From Geothrix fermentans DSM 14018 (lineage in GTDB: Bacteria; Acidobacteriota; Holophagae; Holophagales; Holophagaceae): a DNA stretch of 64,000 bases. Both the position numbers and the translations under genes were made by a program. The notes beneath the pieces were generated by a model. That model saw only the letters and a list, made by a program, of their open reading frames with translations, was not told the origin of the DNA and searched no databases. Below, in pieces: positions 24,397-36,557 of this stretch. Numbering within the stretch: the first letter of the stretch is position 1; each line of letters starts with the position of its first letter. The stretch lies in contig NZ_AUAU01000006.1 of the NCBI RefSeq assembly GCF_000428885.1, positions 124,001-188,000 on the forward strand. Reading direction: 5' to 3'.

Positions 24397-26124
24397 ATGC
24401 TTCAAGGGGAGGGCGTCTTGCCTAGCTATGAGCACAAGAAGATCATTGAGCATCTGAGACGATTAGATCAACTTCCGCCAGATCCCAATGAATTCTCTCG
24501 TTGGATCGAGGCCGGAGATCATCTTGAGTTCTTGCTTCGGAATGCCGCCTCAGATGAAATAGTGATCTACGCGAGTAGTGAATACAGTTTTATACATGCT
24601 GCCATTATTCCCAATGGGCAGCTCGCGGCACTGGGTCAAGAAGAATTATTGCATTGGGATGGAACACCCTTCACCCCGATTGCAAGCTATGTATGGGGAG
24701 GGGGTGGTAACGACGTTTGGTTGGAACGTCGCATGGACGCGATTGAACGAGATCCAATGAATTGTGTAACTCAATTGGTTTTCCGGCGGACCTTCGAAGG
24801 TTGGGCTGGTGTCGATCGGAACTATTTAGAGATAAATCAGGAGTATACTCACTTAACAGGCATTCATTGGAGGCCAGAGGAGCGTGCCTATTGTAATTTC
24901 GATGACTGTGGTGATCTTTCGCATGTTGTTTCAATCACGGACGGTTCTAGTGATAGAGGTGGCATTGTATGCGCATCATTCACATGGGGACCTCTTGAAG
25001 AGTACTTGGCGGCCAGCGATTCGGCGCTGATCCGTAGATTCGATTTCACTCTTCTTAGAAGAGACTGTTTTACTTCGTGGCCTGACGGCCCCGAGAAGGT
25101 AATCAATAAATTCACTCCAATTGTATGCAGGCAAAAAGTGGTTCCCGGAATCGCCGCCTATACCACAGGTATACAGCTCATAACTCCCCGACGTCCAAAG
25201 CGATTGGTTTTTGAAGGACTCCGTGATGACAGGCGAGATAAAAAATATGTCGAATTCATAGCGTATGACTGGCGAAATCTTCAAATCACTATTATATCAA
25301 CAAATCCAAGTAATACAACAAACTATTTCGAGGCTCAGAATAATTCACTTCCTTTCGAACTGTCCCCGGCATTTTTCAAACCCGAGGTAATTCTTAAATA
25401 TAAAACAGATAAGGAAAAATATTCCGTTGGTGAACGCGATATAACATGCCGTGCAGCATGGCATTTGAAGGCATATGACGTCAACGAGGCGGGTCAAGTT
25501 TTTGCCTATATTTGCTATTTGCGCAATTTACCTTACTCTGAGCAACTTCACTGGCAATCGTACAACGAGAAACCTAAAGTAGGGATTTCTGAACGAGCCT
25601 TTATAAATGATTTCAAAGGAAAATTCACAACATACAGAGATCCATTGGAAGCCATAATTTCGACTCTTCGGTCTTGGCAAGATGGTTGTTCGCCGTGGTG
25701 GACAATTCGTGACGAGAGGCTGTACGAGCGAATAAGCACCCCATTGACTAATAGCAAGGATGAATGGGGAGAGGCCTTCATGGATCTCGCAAAATTGGTT
25801 ATCGAGGGGTTCGAAGTTGTCAAAATTAGAGAAAAGCTCGGCAATCTTGGTATTGCTTATTCTAATAAGGATGCGGATAAAACGATTACTTTGTTGGAAT
25901 CAGCCATAAACGGGATTAACAAGGAAGCGGCAGCCAGGACCTTGATCGGGTTGCGTACAACACAACGTATTCGTAGTAAAATCAAGGGCCATGTATCAGG
26001 CCGAGAGGCTAACGCCTTGGTGGCTGAAGTAATCCAAGAACATGAAAATTTTGCAAATCATTTCAGATTTGTTTGCACACTGGTTGCTGACGAACTTAAA
26101 GTCATCGCAGATACGTTTGCTTGA
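24397..26124 (+). CDS. unrecognised large protein, divergent partner in the AT-rich island
   Basis: 575 aa. No known motif recognised. The N-terminal half is mixed alpha/beta with several Trp and Cys (YVWGGGGNDVWLERR, YCNFDDCGD); the C-terminal third is helical (residues about 480-575). No signal peptide or membrane segment. The ATG at 24397 has a weak RBS. A TTG at 24418 has GGAGG 5 nt upstream and is a plausible true start. Moderately AT-rich. It is divergent from the SEC-C gene across 175 bp, suggesting a shared control region. Function unknown. Confidence 0.65.
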   Translation: MLQGEGVLPSYEHKKIIEHLRRLDQLPPDPNEFSRWIEAGDHLEFLLRNAASDEIVIYASSEYSFIHAAIIPNGQLAALGQEELLHWDGTPFTPIASYVWGGGGNDVWLERRMDAIERDPMNCVTQLVFRRTFEGWAGVDRNYLEINQEYTHLTGIHWRPEERAYCNFDDCGDLSHVVSITDGSSDRGGIVCASFTWGPLEEYLAASDSALIRRFDFTLLRRDCFTSWPDGPEKVINKFTPIVCRQKVVPGIAAYTTGIQLITPRRPKRLVFEGLRDDRRDKKYVEFIAYDWRNLQITIISTNPSNTTNYFEAQNNSLPFELSPAFFKPEVILKYKTDKEKYSVGERDITCRAAWHLKAYDVNEAGQVFAYICYLRNLPYSEQLHWQSYNEKPKVGISERAFINDFKGKFTTYRDPLEAIISTLRSWQDGCSPWWTIRDERLYERISTPLTNSKDEWGEAFMDLAKLVIEGFEVVKIREKLGNLGIAYSNKDADKTITLLESAINGINKEAAARTLIGLRTTQRIRSKIKGHVSGREANALVAEVIQEHENFANHFRFVCTLVADELKVIADTFA

Positions 26125-26583
26125 GCGTTAAAAAAGAAAATAAATTTTTCTAATTGCCTAAATAAAACCTGCCTTCTTCAACATGTTCCTTGTGATGTCG
26201 CCAACGATTGTTTGTTTTGCAATATCTCTTGAACTGGAATAGTGCTTTTACCCTTTACCCCATTGGCCAGAACGGTATGAACGAGGATGGGTACGCCGCT
26301 GCTACATATGGCGCCCCCCCCCCCCCCGATAGAACCTTGATCAAGAGGACTTCGACTAGCCGTGGCCTCAGTAAGCCGTCCTTTAAAAGACCCCCAGGAA
26401 GAGAGGTGGCCAATTAAGCCGCAGGAACGCTCCCTACGCTGACTAAATCATTCGATGTTTCTGTCTGAGGGCTTGGTTAGCTGTCGAACGATCCCTATGT
26501 CGATTTCAAATTTGGAATCCGCTCCCATTCGCCGAAGCCCGTGGATGTGTTTTTGACTTCATTTTGGCTCGAAGGTCATACAG
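26125..26583. other. non-coding right part of the island
   Basis: Runs from the 575-aa gene to the terminator hairpin near the tRNA-derived repeat. Contains a C14 homopolymer at 26314-26327 and only a 69-codon open frame (26208-26417) that reads through it, without RBS or recognisable product. Possibly decayed mobile DNA. Confidence 0.5.
26314..26327. repeat. C14 homopolymer tract
   Basis: Fourteen consecutive C on the plus strand, the longest homopolymer noticed in the window. No gene or promoter could be tied to it. Confidence 0.8.
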
Positions 26584-26617
26584 AAGAAAGCCAGGATCAG
26601 TAGATCCTGGCTTTCTT
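26584..26617. terminator. strong bidirectional hairpin terminator
   Basis: AAGAAAGCCAGGATC (26584-26598) and its exact complement (26603-26617) around loop AGTA: 15-bp perfect stem with a pyrimidine-rich CTTTCTT side. On the minus strand it lies just downstream of the truncated tRNA 3' end at 26626-26650, consistent with the original tRNA terminator. Confidence 0.7.
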
Positions 26618-26625
26618 GGGGTATG

Positions 26626-26650
26626 TGGTTGGCGCGGGCGGTCTCGAACC
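26626..26650 (-). repeat. 25-bp copy of the tRNA-Val 3' end (putative attachment site)
   Basis: Identical to 26799-26823, the T-loop to CCA end of tRNA-Val, in the same orientation and 148 bp away. A duplicated tRNA 3' end is the usual mark of site-specific integration by tyrosine integrases. Upstream sequence does not match the rest of the tRNA, so this is not a second gene. Confidence 0.75.
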
Positions 26651-26774
26651 ATGCGTCCGGCTGGGCACGGGCCCTGATCGCTTCCGGCGCTCCACTGGAG
26701 CGCCTCCAGCGGGGCCCTACCTGCCCGCCGGACTTTCTCGGCGGTCCGAGACCGCCCGATTGGGGTACATGGGA

Positions 26775-26794
26775 AGGCCGCCTTTCGGCGGCCT
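26775..26794 (-). terminator. hairpin downstream of tRNA-Val
   Basis: AGGCCGCC and GGCGGCCT form a perfect 8-bp stem with loop TTTC, beginning 5 nt after the tRNA CCA end on the minus strand; tail is TTCCC. Confidence 0.6.
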
Positions 26795-26798
26795 GTCT

Positions 26799-26873
<75 letters not shown>

Positions 26874-26933
26874 GCGCGAAGCTCCATGGTAGCGGAACGG
26901 GGGCGGTTGTCGAGCCTCCAGGCGGGGTGGGGG

Positions 26934-27092
26934 TCAGCGGTTCCAGTACCAGAGCAGCATGGCGGCGAGGGTGCCGAGGGTCACCAGGGCCCATTCGCCG
27001 GCGTAGGGATGGTCCAGCGCAAACCGGGCCAGGGGGGCTTCGGGGTGGAAGTGGGGATGACCATGAGGATGGGGATGGGCGCGGAGGGTCAT
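26934..27092 (-). CDS. His-rich single-pass membrane peptide
   Basis: 52 aa from an ATG with GGAGG 5 nt upstream, a much better start than the in-frame ATGs further up. The N-terminus is packed with His-Pro (RAHPHPHGHPHFHPEAP), and the C-terminus is one membrane helix (EWALVTLGTLAAMLLWYWNR). Possible metal-binding membrane peptide. A similar-style peptide is encoded 88 bp upstream on the same strand. Confidence 0.6.
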   Translation of the reverse strand: MTLRAHPHPHGHPHFHPEAPLARFALDHPYAGEWALVTLGTLAAMLLWYWNR

Positions 27093-27180
27093 GGGGACCT
27101 CCAATCCTGGGGACCACGGTCCATGCCAAACATGGGTCGTGCGGCCCGCCGGCGCCATCACGACCGGCCCGGCCGCGCGG

Positions 27181-27297
27181 TCAATGGTGCGTGGCGGGCC
27201 AGAAGAGCCAGGCGAACAGGGCCCCGGCCAGGATCAGCAGCCAGTCCAGCGAGGGATCGTGCGCGAAGTCGTGGCGGCGGAGGAAGTGGGCGGCCAT
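27181..27297 (-). CDS. 38-aa single-pass membrane peptide
   Basis: The minus-strand ATG at 27297 has GGAGG 6 nt upstream; it encodes MAAHFLRRHDFAHDPSLDWL, one hydrophobic helix (LLILAGALFAWLFW), then PATHH and TGA. Too short for ordinary ORF thresholds. Shares with the downstream peptide a His-containing head, Asp/Pro spacer and Trp-rich single helix. Confidence 0.5.
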   Translation of the reverse strand: MAAHFLRRHDFAHDPSLDWLLILAGALFAWLFWPATHH

Positions 27298-27387
27298 GGC
27301 TGCCTCCATCCGGGGGACACCCGTCCACCATGAAGGTGGGGCCGGGCCCCGGCGGGCGCCGTGACTTTCCTGGAACTTCGGCTCCGG

Positions 27388-29220
<1,833 letters not shown>

Positions 29221-29345
29221 GGGGGACTCCGATCCGATCACCTCGACCATAGCCTGCGGGGGGCGGGCCTCCAATGTGGCGGGAGGCACACGCCCTGCGG
29301 TTCCGGGAGGACCACAGGTGTGGCGCCGGTGCCGCGTCCGGGCCC

Positions 29346-30257
29346 TCAGCCCCGGATCTGCTGCTCCAGGAGCTTGCTCCGGAGCTGCAGCATGGCCTTG
29401 GTGTGCAGCTGCGAGACGCGGGATTCCGTGATGTTCAGGAGGATCCCGATCTCCTTCATGGTCAGCTCGTCGAAGTAGTAGAGCTGGACCACGAACTTCT
29501 CCTTCTTGGGCCGGCCCTCCACGGCCGTCCGCAGGATCTCCTTGATCTCCGCGGTCTGGAAGATCTGGTGGGGGTCCTCGGCGTCCGGGTCCGGGACGAA
29601 GCTGATGAGGCTCTCGCCCTCGCCGTCTTCGCCCGCCTCCATGAACGTGCCGAGGGTGACGCCCTTGAGCTCGTCGAGGTTCCGGTGGAGCTCGTCCAGG
29701 GGGATGCCCAGGTGGCGGGCCACCTCCTCGTCCGTGGCCGCCCGGCCCTTCTGCTGCTCGATGAGGTGGTAGGCGTTCTCGATGTCCTTCTTCTTGCGCC
29801 GCAGGCTGCGGGGCACCCAGTCCAGGTCCCGCAGGCCGTCCAGGATGGCGCCCTTGATGCGCAGCTCCGCGTAGGTCTTGAACTTGATGTTGCGGGTGGG
29901 CTCGAACTTCTCGATGGCGTCCATCAGGCCCAGGATGCCGCTGTTGATGAGGTCGTCCAGCTCCACGTGGGCCGGCAGGCGCGCGGCGATGCGGTGGGCC
30001 ACGAACTTCACCAGGGGCACGTAGTCCTTGATGATCTGCTCGCGGTTCTCCCGGTCGAAGGGCTCCGCCGGCTCGCCATCCGCATCGGAGTCTGTCCCGG
30101 CGTCCGCCTCCGCGGTGGCCTCGGCCCGCTCCCGCTCGCTCGCCGCCAGGAGGACCGCCCAGGGCCGGAGGGCCGCCGGGGCCGCCGCCACCGTCTGTGC
30201 CAGCACCTCGTCCAGCGACGGGCCGGGACCATCAGGCTGATCAGGATGGGAGACCAT
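29346..30257 (-). CDS. fliA: flagellar sigma factor sigma-28 (FliA/WhiG type)
   Basis: 303 aa from an ATG behind TAGGA. Region 2 is clear (DDLINSGILGLMDAIEKFEP and FKTYAELRIKGAILDGLR), as is region 4.2 (LTMKEIGILLNITESRVSQL). RLR-KKKDIE-A matches region 3 of FliA. An acidic, Ala-rich N-terminal extension of ~70 residues precedes region 2, longer than in typical FliA. Directs transcription of late flagellar and motility genes. It starts 8 bp after flhG on the same strand, an arrangement common in flagellar clusters. Confidence 0.93.
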   Translation of the reverse strand: MVSHPDQPDGPGPSLDEVLAQTVAAAPAALRPWAVLLAASERERAEATAEADAGTDSDADGEPAEPFDRENREQIIKDYVPLVKFVAHRIAARLPAHVELDDLINSGILGLMDAIEKFEPTRNIKFKTYAELRIKGAILDGLRDLDWVPRSLRRKKKDIENAYHLIEQQKGRAATDEEVARHLGIPLDELHRNLDELKGVTLGTFMEAGEDGEGESLISFVPDPDAEDPHQIFQTAEIKEILRTAVEGRPKKEKFVVQLYYFDELTMKEIGILLNITESRVSQLHTKAMLQLRSKLLEQQIRG

Positions 30258-30265
30258 GCGGATTC

Positions 30266-31135
30266 CTAGGGGGCATCACCGGGTGCGGGCACCTTCCAGA
30301 ATGAAGCAAAGTCATCGTATCGCAAGGATCCTTGGCCCAGTAGTTGCTTGACGGCAGCCCCGAGGGCCCGGGCCGCGGGGCTGCCGGGGTAGAGGTCCAC
30401 CACCCCCCGCTGCTGGCGCACGGCCTGGAGGACGTGGGGATCGTGGGGGACCATGCCCAGCACCTGGAGCCGCTTGCCCAGGAACCGTTCCGTGGCCTCC
30501 TGGAGCTGATCGATGGTCTCCCGGCACTCCTCGGCGCTCTGGCCGTTGTTCACCAGCAGCCACACTGGCTTCGAGGGCTCCCGCAGGTGCAGCACCTTCA
30601 CCATCGCGTAGGCGTCCACCAGGCTCGTGGGCTCGGGCGTGGCCACCAGCAGGACCTCCTGGGCCGCCAGGAGGAGCTTGAGGACCGATTCGTGGATGCC
30701 CGCCGCCGTGTCGATCAGGAGCCAATCCACCGTCTCCGCCACCCGCTGGAGGCCCTGGACCAGACGCAGCTCCGTCAGGGTGTCCAGGCGGGTCAGTTCC
30801 TGGATGCCGCTGCTGGCGGGCAGAATTTGCACCCCCATGGGGCCCTCCAGCAGGATCTCCTCGAGCACCTTCTCCCCGCGCAACACGTGCTCCAACGTGT
30901 ACTTCGGTGAGAGGCCCAGGAGGATGTCCAGGTTGGAGAGGCCGAAGTTGGCATCCATGACCACCACCCGCTGGCCCTGGCTGGCCAGGGTCATGGCGAG
31001 CCCGGCGGTGACGTTGCTCTTGCCCACGCCCCCCTTGCCGGAGGTGATGGCCACCACCCGGGCGGCGAAGAGCGGCGCCCCGGCGCCCCGGCCCAGGGGA
31101 AGGGTGCGCAGGCGCGAGGCCGGCTGGCCGTTCAT
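30266..31135 (-). CDS. flhG: MinD-like ATPase FlhG (flagellar number regulator)
   Basis: 289 aa. Deviant Walker A TSGKGGVGKSN, then VVMDANFGLSNLDILLGL and LLIDTAAGIHESV, as in FlhG/YlxH. The N-terminal QPASRLRTL resembles the DQAxxLR helix by which FlhG stimulates the FlhF GTPase, supporting FlhG over MinD. Controls flagellar number and placement at the membrane. flhF is not in the window and would be expected upstream but is absent; yraN lies there instead. Confidence 0.9.
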   Translation of the reverse strand: MNGQPASRLRTLPLGRGAGAPLFAARVVAITSGKGGVGKSNVTAGLAMTLASQGQRVVVMDANFGLSNLDILLGLSPKYTLEHVLRGEKVLEEILLEGPMGVQILPASSGIQELTRLDTLTELRLVQGLQRVAETVDWLLIDTAAGIHESVLKLLLAAQEVLLVATPEPTSLVDAYAMVKVLHLREPSKPVWLLVNNGQSAEECRETIDQLQEATERFLGKRLQVLGMVPHDPHVLQAVRQQRGVVDLYPGSPAARALGAAVKQLLGQGSLRYDDFASFWKVPAPGDAP

Positions 31136-31268
31136 GTGGCCCCCAGGGCGTGGTCGACAGCCCGGTCCGGCCGGCCCACCCGGTGGGCCTGCGAAGGGAG
31201 GAGACAGTCCTGGAAGGTCAACATACCGACACCCGATGGGTGTGGGGGCGAGGGGTGTGCCAAAGATG

Positions 31269-31338
31269 GCTATCAGCTATCAGCTGTCAGCTGTCGGCTG
31301 TCGGCTGTCGGCTATCAGCGGTCAGCTCTCGGTGGTCG
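31269..31338. repeat. ten-unit heptamer repeat
   Basis: Ten consecutive 7-bp units: GCTATCA twice, GCTGTCA, GCTGTCG three times, GCTATCA, GCGGTCA, GCTCTCG, GTGGTCG. Same family as 2439-2520. It overlaps the last codons of yraN, so the repeat encodes the tail TTES and the stop. Confidence 0.88.
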
Positions 31339-31717
31339 GGGAGTGGATCTTCAGGGCATCCCAGCGCTCGGGGGGGTGGAAGCGGCACCGGAGGCCGGCC
31401 CAGCTCACGCGCTGGAAGCTCACCGCCCCGGGCCAGGGCACCCGGTCCAGCCAGGTCCGGAGGGCCCGCTGGAGGCGGAGGCGCTGCTCAGGCTCCAGGG
31501 CCGTGTCGCCGCCCACCCAGGCCCCGGCACGGCGGGCCTTCACCTCCAGGAGCCGCAGCTCCGGTCCCCGGCTCAGGAGGAGGTCCAGCTCGTAGCGGCC
31601 CAGCTTCTGCCGCCAGGCCACCAGGTCCCAGCCCCGGGCCCAGAGCAGCCAGAGCGTCAGCCGCTCGGCGCGCAGGCCCAGGCGGCGGGCCGCCTCACCG
31701 CGCCTAGGACCGGGCAT
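31322..31717 (-). CDS. YraN/UPF0102 family endonuclease-like protein
   Basis: 131 aa from an ATG at 31717; an upstream in-frame ATG lies in repeat DNA. The restriction-endonuclease-like core is clear: GRYELDLLLSR and LRLLEVKARR (D and E-x-K), then QRLRLQRALRTWL. The family often sits near rnhB or rsmI; function unproven. The C-terminus runs into a heptamer repeat, so the last residues are repeat-encoded. Confidence 0.82.
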   Translation of the reverse strand: MPGPRRGEAARRLGLRAERLTLWLLWARGWDLVAWRQKLGRYELDLLLSRGPELRLLEVKARRAGAWVGGDTALEPEQRLRLQRALRTWLDRVPWPGAVSFQRVSWAGLRCRFHPPERWDALKIHSPTTES

Positions 31718-31747
31718 GTAGGTGCACCATCTGAAACGAAACTGAAC

Positions 31748-31825
31748 ACCACCAAGACACCAAGGCACCAAGAACGACAAAAGAACGCTCTTCTGTTTTT
31801 CTTGGTGTCTTGGTGCCTTGGTGGT
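31748..31825. repeat. octamer inverted repeat (27-bp arms)
   Basis: Left arm 31748-31774 is composed of CACCAAGA/CACCAAGG units; right arm 31799-31825 is its inverted copy with two mismatches, around a 24-nt loop that itself contains AAGAACGCTCTT. Would form a long hairpin between two minus-strand genes. Confidence 0.85.
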
Positions 31826-31849
31826 GAGAACCCGTCTTTTCCCGCGCCA

Positions 31850-32419
31850 TCACTCGTCCCGCCGGGGCAGCAGGAGGCTGCGCTGGACGCGCTCGAGGTT
31901 GCCGTGGAGGCGCACGATCTTCCAGGCCAGGATCATGGCGTAGCCCAGCCAGATCCAGAGGAGGCGGGGATCCACGGGGGTGCGCTTGAGGGCCTCCGTG
32001 CCCAGGTCCAGGCGCAGGCCCTGGAGGTACCAGGTCACGCCCCCGAAGGCGATGATCAGGTAGCCCCAGCGGATCCAGTAGGGACGCAGACCCTCCTTCA
32101 CCTTCCAGCGCAGGAGCAGCCAGCGGTCGAAGCGGTCGCTCTTCTCCTCCGTGAAGTGCAGGGCCAGCAGCTGGTCCACCAGGGGCGCGTAGCGGTGGAC
32201 CTTCAGCTCCTGGACTTCCTCTTCCCCGTTGAGCTTGCGGAGGAAGGCGCTGCGGATCTTCCCGATGCATTCCTCCCAGGGGGCCTCCTCCCGATGCAGC
32301 GAGAGGTGCAGGCGCACCAGGCCCACCCACAGCAGGGCCTGGGCCAGCAGCACGGCCCACAGGGATGCGCCCTGCCAGCCCTGGTGGCGCACGAGGTCGA
32401 GGAAGCGGGTGAGATCCAT
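31850..32419 (-). CDS. membrane protein of unknown function
   Basis: 189 aa. One N-terminal helix (GASLWAVLLAQALLWVGLV), a soluble basic/acidic middle, then two more helices (WGYLIIAFGGVTWYLQG and LLWIWLGYAMILAWKI), ending in a basic tail RSLLLPRRDE. The start ATG lacks a strong RBS; an upstream alternative would add 10 residues. No family recognised. Confidence 0.65.
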   Translation of the reverse strand: MDLTRFLDLVRHQGWQGASLWAVLLAQALLWVGLVRLHLSLHREEAPWEECIGKIRSAFLRKLNGEEEVQELKVHRYAPLVDQLLALHFTEEKSDRFDRWLLLRWKVKEGLRPYWIRWGYLIIAFGGVTWYLQGLRLDLGTEALKRTPVDPRLLWIWLGYAMILAWKIVRLHGNLERVQRSLLLPRRDE

Positions 32420-32485
32420 GTCGGGAGTGTAGCGGCGATCCGCTACCATGGCCGGGTCGGCGGAAAGCTGATGCGGAGGTTGGCC

Positions 32486-32656
32486 ATGGCGGAGGATTTC
32501 AAGACGGCGGCGGCCTGGGCCAAGGACCTGGGCGTGCCCGAGAAGAAGCTGAAGGACGCCATCAAGGTCCTGGGACTCGAGCCCGACGCCAAGAAGGGCG
32601 TCTGCGCCTACTACGCCAAGGCCTCCGCCGAAAAGGCGAAGAAGGCGATCAAGTAG
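32486..32656 (+). CDS. small basic protein of unknown function
   Basis: 56 aa from an ATG with GGAGG 6 nt upstream. Lys/Ala-rich helical sequence (MAEDFKTAAAWAKDLGVPEK ... KASAEKAKKAIK). The middle, GVPEKKLKDAIKVLGLEPD, looks like a small helix-turn-helix or SAP-like fold, so nucleic-acid binding is possible but unproven. Convergent with the exonuclease gene, 1 bp apart. Confidence 0.7.
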   Translation: MAEDFKTAAAWAKDLGVPEKKLKDAIKVLGLEPDAKKGVCAYYAKASAEKAKKAIK

Positions 32657-32657
32657 G

Positions 32658-33296
32658 TCAGACCTTCGCCCAGGCCACCTCGCCGGCCGCTAGGAAGGCC
32701 TCGCCGTCCATGCCCCGGTCCTCGGCGCGCTGCATGAGGCGCTGGAGGACCTCCGCCGTGGCCTCGGCGTCCTGGAGGGCGCGGTGGGCCCGGGTGTTGG
32801 TGATGCCGAGGAACTCGCAGAGCTCCGCCAGGCTCCGGCGGGGCAGCTCGGGGATGAGCTTCTTGGCCAGCAGGCGCGTGCAGACGAGGCGGTGGCGCCG
32901 CCAGATGCCCTCGGGCAGCCAGGCCTTGAGGAAGCTGCCGTCGTAGGGGGCGTGGTGGGCCACCCAGATGCGGCCTTCCAGCTTGGGCGCGAGCTTGAGG
33001 GCCACCTGCTCCCAGGGCGGCGCGCCCGCCAGCATGGGCAGGCTGATGCCCGTGAGGCGCTGGATCTCCTCCGGCAGGAACCCCTGGATGGCGGCCAGGC
33101 TGGACCAGCGGTCCTCCACCACGGGGCCGGCGAGGCGCACCATGCCCACCTCGGTGATCTCCGAGGGCTGGATGAAGCGCCCGTCCTTGCCCCAGCGGGC
33201 CTTGGGGCTGCCGCCCGTGGTCTCCAGGTCCAGCACCGCGAAGCGCAGCTCCCGCAGGGCGGGGGCGGCGGTTTCGAGGAGCGGCGCCTGGGTCAT
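32658..33296 (-). CDS. DnaQ-like 3'-5' exonuclease
   Basis: 212 aa. Exo I FAVLDLETTGG (DxE), Exo II WVAHHAPYDGSFLKAW, and Exo III-epsilon HRALQDAEATAEVL (H-x4-D), so all DEDDh catalytic residues are present. Stand-alone domain, about the size of epsilon or the PolC exonuclease; proofreading or RNA/DNA trimming role undetermined. Its start overlaps the upstream gene's stop (ATGA). Confidence 0.88.
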   Translation of the reverse strand: MTQAPLLETAAPALRELRFAVLDLETTGGSPKARWGKDGRFIQPSEITEVGMVRLAGPVVEDRWSSLAAIQGFLPEEIQRLTGISLPMLAGAPPWEQVALKLAPKLEGRIWVAHHAPYDGSFLKAWLPEGIWRRHRLVCTRLLAKKLIPELPRRSLAELCEFLGITNTRAHRALQDAEATAEVLQRLMQRAEDRGMDGEAFLAAGEVAWAKV

Positions 33297-33715
33297 GCGC
33301 TGACCAGGGTCTTCAGGCCGTCCTTGAACAGCACGTCCACCTTGCGGCCCAGGCGCCGCTGCACACGGCCGAGGCCGAAGGCGGGGTGGTCCATCCAGGC
33401 GCCCTCCTCCCAGCGCTCGGTGATGGCGTAGGGCCGGGCCTGCGCGCCGCCCTGCTCCCGGGCCACGGCCTCCTGGAACTGGGCCACCAGCGAGCCGGGC
33501 CGCGGGCCGCCGGCCTTGGCCGCCGCCGGGATGCGGGGGGCGCGGGGCAGGGGCTCGGGCTTGGCCGCGCGGAACTTGTGCACGGAGCGGCAGTTTCCGC
33601 AGATGAGCTTGTCGGGCACGCCGTTGGTCACGGTCAGGACCTGGTGGCGGGTCTCCCCGCCACAGCGCCCGCAGGGCGCGTCCACATCCTGGCCGGCGTA
33701 GTAGGTCTTCGTCAT
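33293..33715 (-). CDS. zinc-ribbon protein of unknown function
   Basis: 140 aa. N-terminal zinc ribbon with CGRCGGETRH and ICGNCRSVHKF (two CxxC pairs). A Pro/Ala-rich linker follows, then a C-terminal domain with WMDHPAFGLGRVQRRLGRKVDVLFKDG, resembling the small beta domains that begin 'HPxFGxGxV' in UvrD/CarD-like proteins. Possible nucleic-acid or RNA-polymerase-interacting protein. Translationally coupled to the exonuclease. Confidence 0.7.
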   Translation of the reverse strand: MTKTYYAGQDVDAPCGRCGGETRHQVLTVTNGVPDKLICGNCRSVHKFRAAKPEPLPRAPRIPAAAKAGGPRPGSLVAQFQEAVAREQGGAQARPYAITERWEEGAWMDHPAFGLGRVQRRLGRKVDVLFKDGLKTLVSA

Positions 33716-33746
33716 CGCTCAAGCCTAGCAGGGCGGGGCGGTCGGA

Positions 33747-36359
<2,613 letters not shown>

Positions 36360-36387
36360 CGCCATCCTTTGCCTTGGCCTTTCCTGG

Positions 36388-36414
36388 CTCCAAATCGGCT
36401 TTGCCGATTTGGAG
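36388..36414. repeat. perfect palindrome just upstream of valS
   Basis: 12-bp stem CTCCAAATCGGC with loop TTT, 29 bp before the valS start. Could be a leader hairpin or another copy of the palindromes found inside valS, with which it shares the GC-NNN-GC centre. Confidence 0.85.
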
Positions 36415-36557
36415 ATATGAACGCAACAACGTTTGGAGCGGCCAGCCCAATGGATCAGTTTACCCGTGGGAGGAGGAGGCTTCCAGGCGGGAGCGCCGGG
36501 CTTCCGATAAATGCGATATGATGGTCGTCATTCTTTCGGGATGGGACGGGAGGGCGT

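Noticed and set aside
26208-26417. 69-codon open frame through the C14 tract
   Set aside because: No RBS and the poly-C run sets the frame; likely chance or decayed DNA.
26626-26650. Second tRNA gene
   Set aside because: Only the 3' 25 nt matches; the D-arm and anticodon arm are missing upstream.
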